From Pararobbsia silviterrae (GTDB lineage Bacteria; Pseudomonadota; Gammaproteobacteria; Burkholderiales; Burkholderiaceae): DNA of 64,000 nt. The DNA is taken from positions 62,001 to 126,000 of the forward strand of contig NZ_RBZU01000012.1 in NCBI RefSeq assembly GCF_003628125.1, given 5' to 3'. The notes under the pieces were generated by a model that had not been told where the DNA came from, did not search any database, and saw nothing but the letters and a program-made list of their open reading frames with translations. The position numbers were made by a program, and so were the translations under genes. This document shows positions 62,381-64,000 of this stretch, piece by piece. How positions within the stretch are numbered: position 1 is the first letter of the stretch; each line of letters starts with the position of its first letter.

Positions 62381-64000
62381 CAGCGCGGCTCCTTCTGCTG
62401 CGTCTTGCCGTTGTCATAGGCGGCGCGCGCGGCGCGCACCGATTCGCGATCCGACACTTCGGGCACCGCGACTTCCCACCACCATCCGCCGTCGTCGGTC
62501 GTTTTCGCGGGATCGGTGTCGATGCTGATGACATAAGTGCGCCGCGCGGCGCGCGCACGCACCAACGCGGCTTCGAGTCCGCGCAGGTCGTCGACGTGCT
62601 CGGACTGCGCGCCGAGCGCGCGCGCATGCTCGGCGAAATCGACATGCGGCGCGTCGTCGTCGAGCAGATTGTTGAACGGCGGCGAACCGCACGCCTGCTG
62701 AAGCCGGTTGATGCAGCCGAAGCCGCGATTGTCGAGCACGACGATGATGAGCTTTGCGCCGAGCGCGATCGACGACGCGATCTCGCTGTTCATCATCAGA
62801 TAGCTGCCGTCGCCGACCGTGACGATGACTTCGCGGTCGGGTTGCGCGAGCTTGACGCCGAGCGCGCCCGCGATCTCGTAGCCCATGCATGAATAGCCGT
62901 ATTCGACGTGATAGGCGCCGGGCACGCGCGCACGCCAGAGTTTGTGAAGCTCGGCGGGCAGCGTGCCCGCCGCGCAGACGACGATGTCGGTCGACGCCGA
63001 GTCGGCGCTCGAACGCTGGATCGCACCGATGACGTCCGCGTCGTAGGGCACGCGCGCCTCGGTGCCCGCGGTCAAGGTATCGACACGTGCGACCCACTGC
63101 GCGGCGGCGTCGCGCGCGCGGCGCGTCCATGCGTCGGCGGGCGTCCATCCGGCAAGACGCTCGGCGAGCGCGTCGAGCGCGACGCGCACGTCGGCGACGA
63201 GCGGCAGGCCGTCGTGCTTGAGCGCGTCGGCGGCGTGCGCATTGAGGCCGATCACGCGCGCCTGGCGAAACAGGCTGTTCGACCCCGTCGTGAAATCCGA
63301 GAGCCGCGTGCCGGCCGCGATCACGAGGTCGGCCTCGCGCGCGAGATCGTTCGCGGCCGGCGAACCGGTCACGCCGATCGCGCCGAGATTCAGCGGATCG
63401 TCCCAGGCGAGCGCGCTCTTGCCGGCCTGCGTTTCGGCTACGGGAATGCCGTAGGCCGACGCGAGCGCCTTGAGTGCCGCGCTCGCGCGGCTATAGAGCA
63501 CGCCGCCGCCCGCGATGATAAGCGGGCGCCGGGCTTGCCGGATCGCCTCGACGGCGGCGTCCAATGCGCCCGCATCGGGCGGCGGCGCGCGGAAGGTCAC
63601 GACGCGCGGCGCGAAGAAGTGTTCGGGATACGGATACGCACTTGCCTGGACGTCTTGCGGCATCGCGAGCGTGACGGGACCGCATTCGGCCGGGTCGGTC
63701 AGCGTCGCGATCGCGCGCGGCAACGCGCTCAGCAATTGCGCGGGATGGACGATGCGGTCGAAATAGCGCGAGACGGGTTTGAGGCAGTCGTTCGCGGAGA
63801 GTCCGCCGTCCTGCGCATTCTCGACTTGCTGGAGCACGGGATCGGGCGCGCGCGAGACGAAGATGTCGCCGGGCAGCAGCAGCACGGGCAGGCGGTTCAC
63901 GTGGGCGAGCGCGGCCGCCGTCACGAGATTCGTTGCGCCTGGGCCGATCGACGTCGTGACGGCCATCATGTGCCGCCGAAAGTGTGCTTTCGCATAGGCG
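62380..64000 (-). CDS. iolD: 3D-(3,5/4)-trihydroxycyclohexane-1,2-dione hydrolase (partial)
   Basis: A thiamine diphosphate-dependent enzyme that hydrolyses the ring-opened inosose product to 5-deoxy-glucuronate. The gene is cut by the window end: about 540 codons are here, and the frame continues in the expected family pattern (HFRRHMMAVTTSIGPGATN) past the open ATG at 63969, so that ATG is internal and the true start lies outside. Seen are LLLPGDIFVSRAPDPVLQQVE, the central domain SALAWDDPLNLGAIGVTG, and the cofactor motif VTVGDGSYLMMNSEI with a following LDNRGFGCINRL. It overlaps iolE by one base (TGATG). The missing N-terminus carries part of the thiamine-binding glutamate domain. Confidence 0.95.
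   Translation of the reverse strand, partial: AYAKAHFRRHMMAVTTSIGPGATNLVTAAALAHVNRLPVLLLPGDIFVSRAPDPVLQQVENAQDGGLSANDCLKPVSRYFDRIVHPAQLLSALPRAIATLTDPAECGPVTLAMPQDVQASAYPYPEHFFAPRVVTFRAPPPDAGALDAAVEAIRQARRPLIIAGGGVLYSRASAALKALASAYGIPVAETQAGKSALAWDDPLNLGAIGVTGSPAANDLAREADLVIAAGTRLSDFTTGSNSLFRQARVIGLNAHAADALKHDGLPLVADVRVALDALAERLAGWTPADAWTRRARDAAAQWVARVDTLTAGTEARVPYDADVIGAIQRSSADSASTDIVVCAAGTLPAELHKLWRARVPGAYHVEYGYSCMGYEIAGALGVKLAQPDREVIVTVGDGSYLMMNSEIASSIALGAKLIIVVLDNRGFGCINRLQQACGSPPFNNLLDDDAPHVDFAEHARALGAQSEHVDDLRGLEAALVRARAARRTYVISIDTDPAKTTDDGGWWWEVAVPEVSDRESVRAARAAYDNGKTQQKEPR

Overview
The window is GC-rich DNA (roughly 65% by eye). Its codon use, capsule genes and gene families fit a Burkholderiaceae bacterium (Burkholderia, Paraburkholderia, Robbsia or Trinickia type). 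The genus cannot be fixed from sequence alone. I see no rRNA, tRNA, CRISPR array, insertion sequence or phage integrase. About 43 protein genes are supported.

Layout. 1-4.1 kb: a small secreted His-rich protein, a VOC-fold protein, an EamA exporter and a soluble GAF histidine kinase. 4.1-5.7 kb: an Old Yellow Enzyme gene (nemA-like) behind a cysteine-containing ArsR repressor with palindromes upstream. 5.7-8.9 kb: a tight three-gene operon (acyl-CoA dehydrogenase-like flavoprotein, PhnD-like binding protein without a signal peptide, and a ferritin-like diiron protein with a TusA-like N-terminus) whose function I do not recognise. 9.4-12.5 kb: a flavin-dependent halogenase-like enzyme and a membrane diguanylate cyclase. 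12.6-38.9 kb: a large capsule locus. 38.9-42.8 kb: a lipoprotein, a carboxylesterase, an orphan small protein and a LysR regulator. 42.9-43.5 kb: a yefM-yoeB toxin-antitoxin pair with its operator. 44.2-53.6 kb: an MdtABC-type RND efflux operon with its outer-membrane factor. 53.9-60.5 kb: a Bcr/CflA transporter, a LuxR regulator, a FecR/OmpA-lipoprotein pair, a ferredoxin-NADP reductase and a LacI regulator. 60.6-64 kb: inositol catabolism genes iolD (cut by the window end), iolE and iolB, with overlapping ends.

The capsule locus has the parts of an ABC-transporter-dependent system: KpsM/KpsT transporter, KpsE inner-membrane protein, Wza-like outer-membrane lipoprotein, and the KpsC and KpsS Kdo transferases that build the lipid-linked poly-Kdo primer. 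It also has ManC (GDP-mannose) and three GT4 glycosyltransferases. Set inside it on the plus strand are a short-chain dehydrogenase, a 2604-residue reducing type I polyketide synthase (KS-AT-DH-degenerate MT-ER-KR-ACP, no thioesterase; WcbR-like) and an alpha-oxoamine synthase (WcbT-like). My inference is that the PKS makes an acyl chain that the PLP enzyme releases by condensation with an amino acid, giving an amino-ketone the dehydrogenase could reduce. A formyltransferase beside kpsC and a DUF4214-DUF1796 fusion protein may modify the polymer or its anchor.

The two places most likely to hide undescribed biology are this PKS/oxoamine synthase/SDR set in the capsule locus and the 5.7-8.9 kb flavoprotein/binding-protein/diiron operon.
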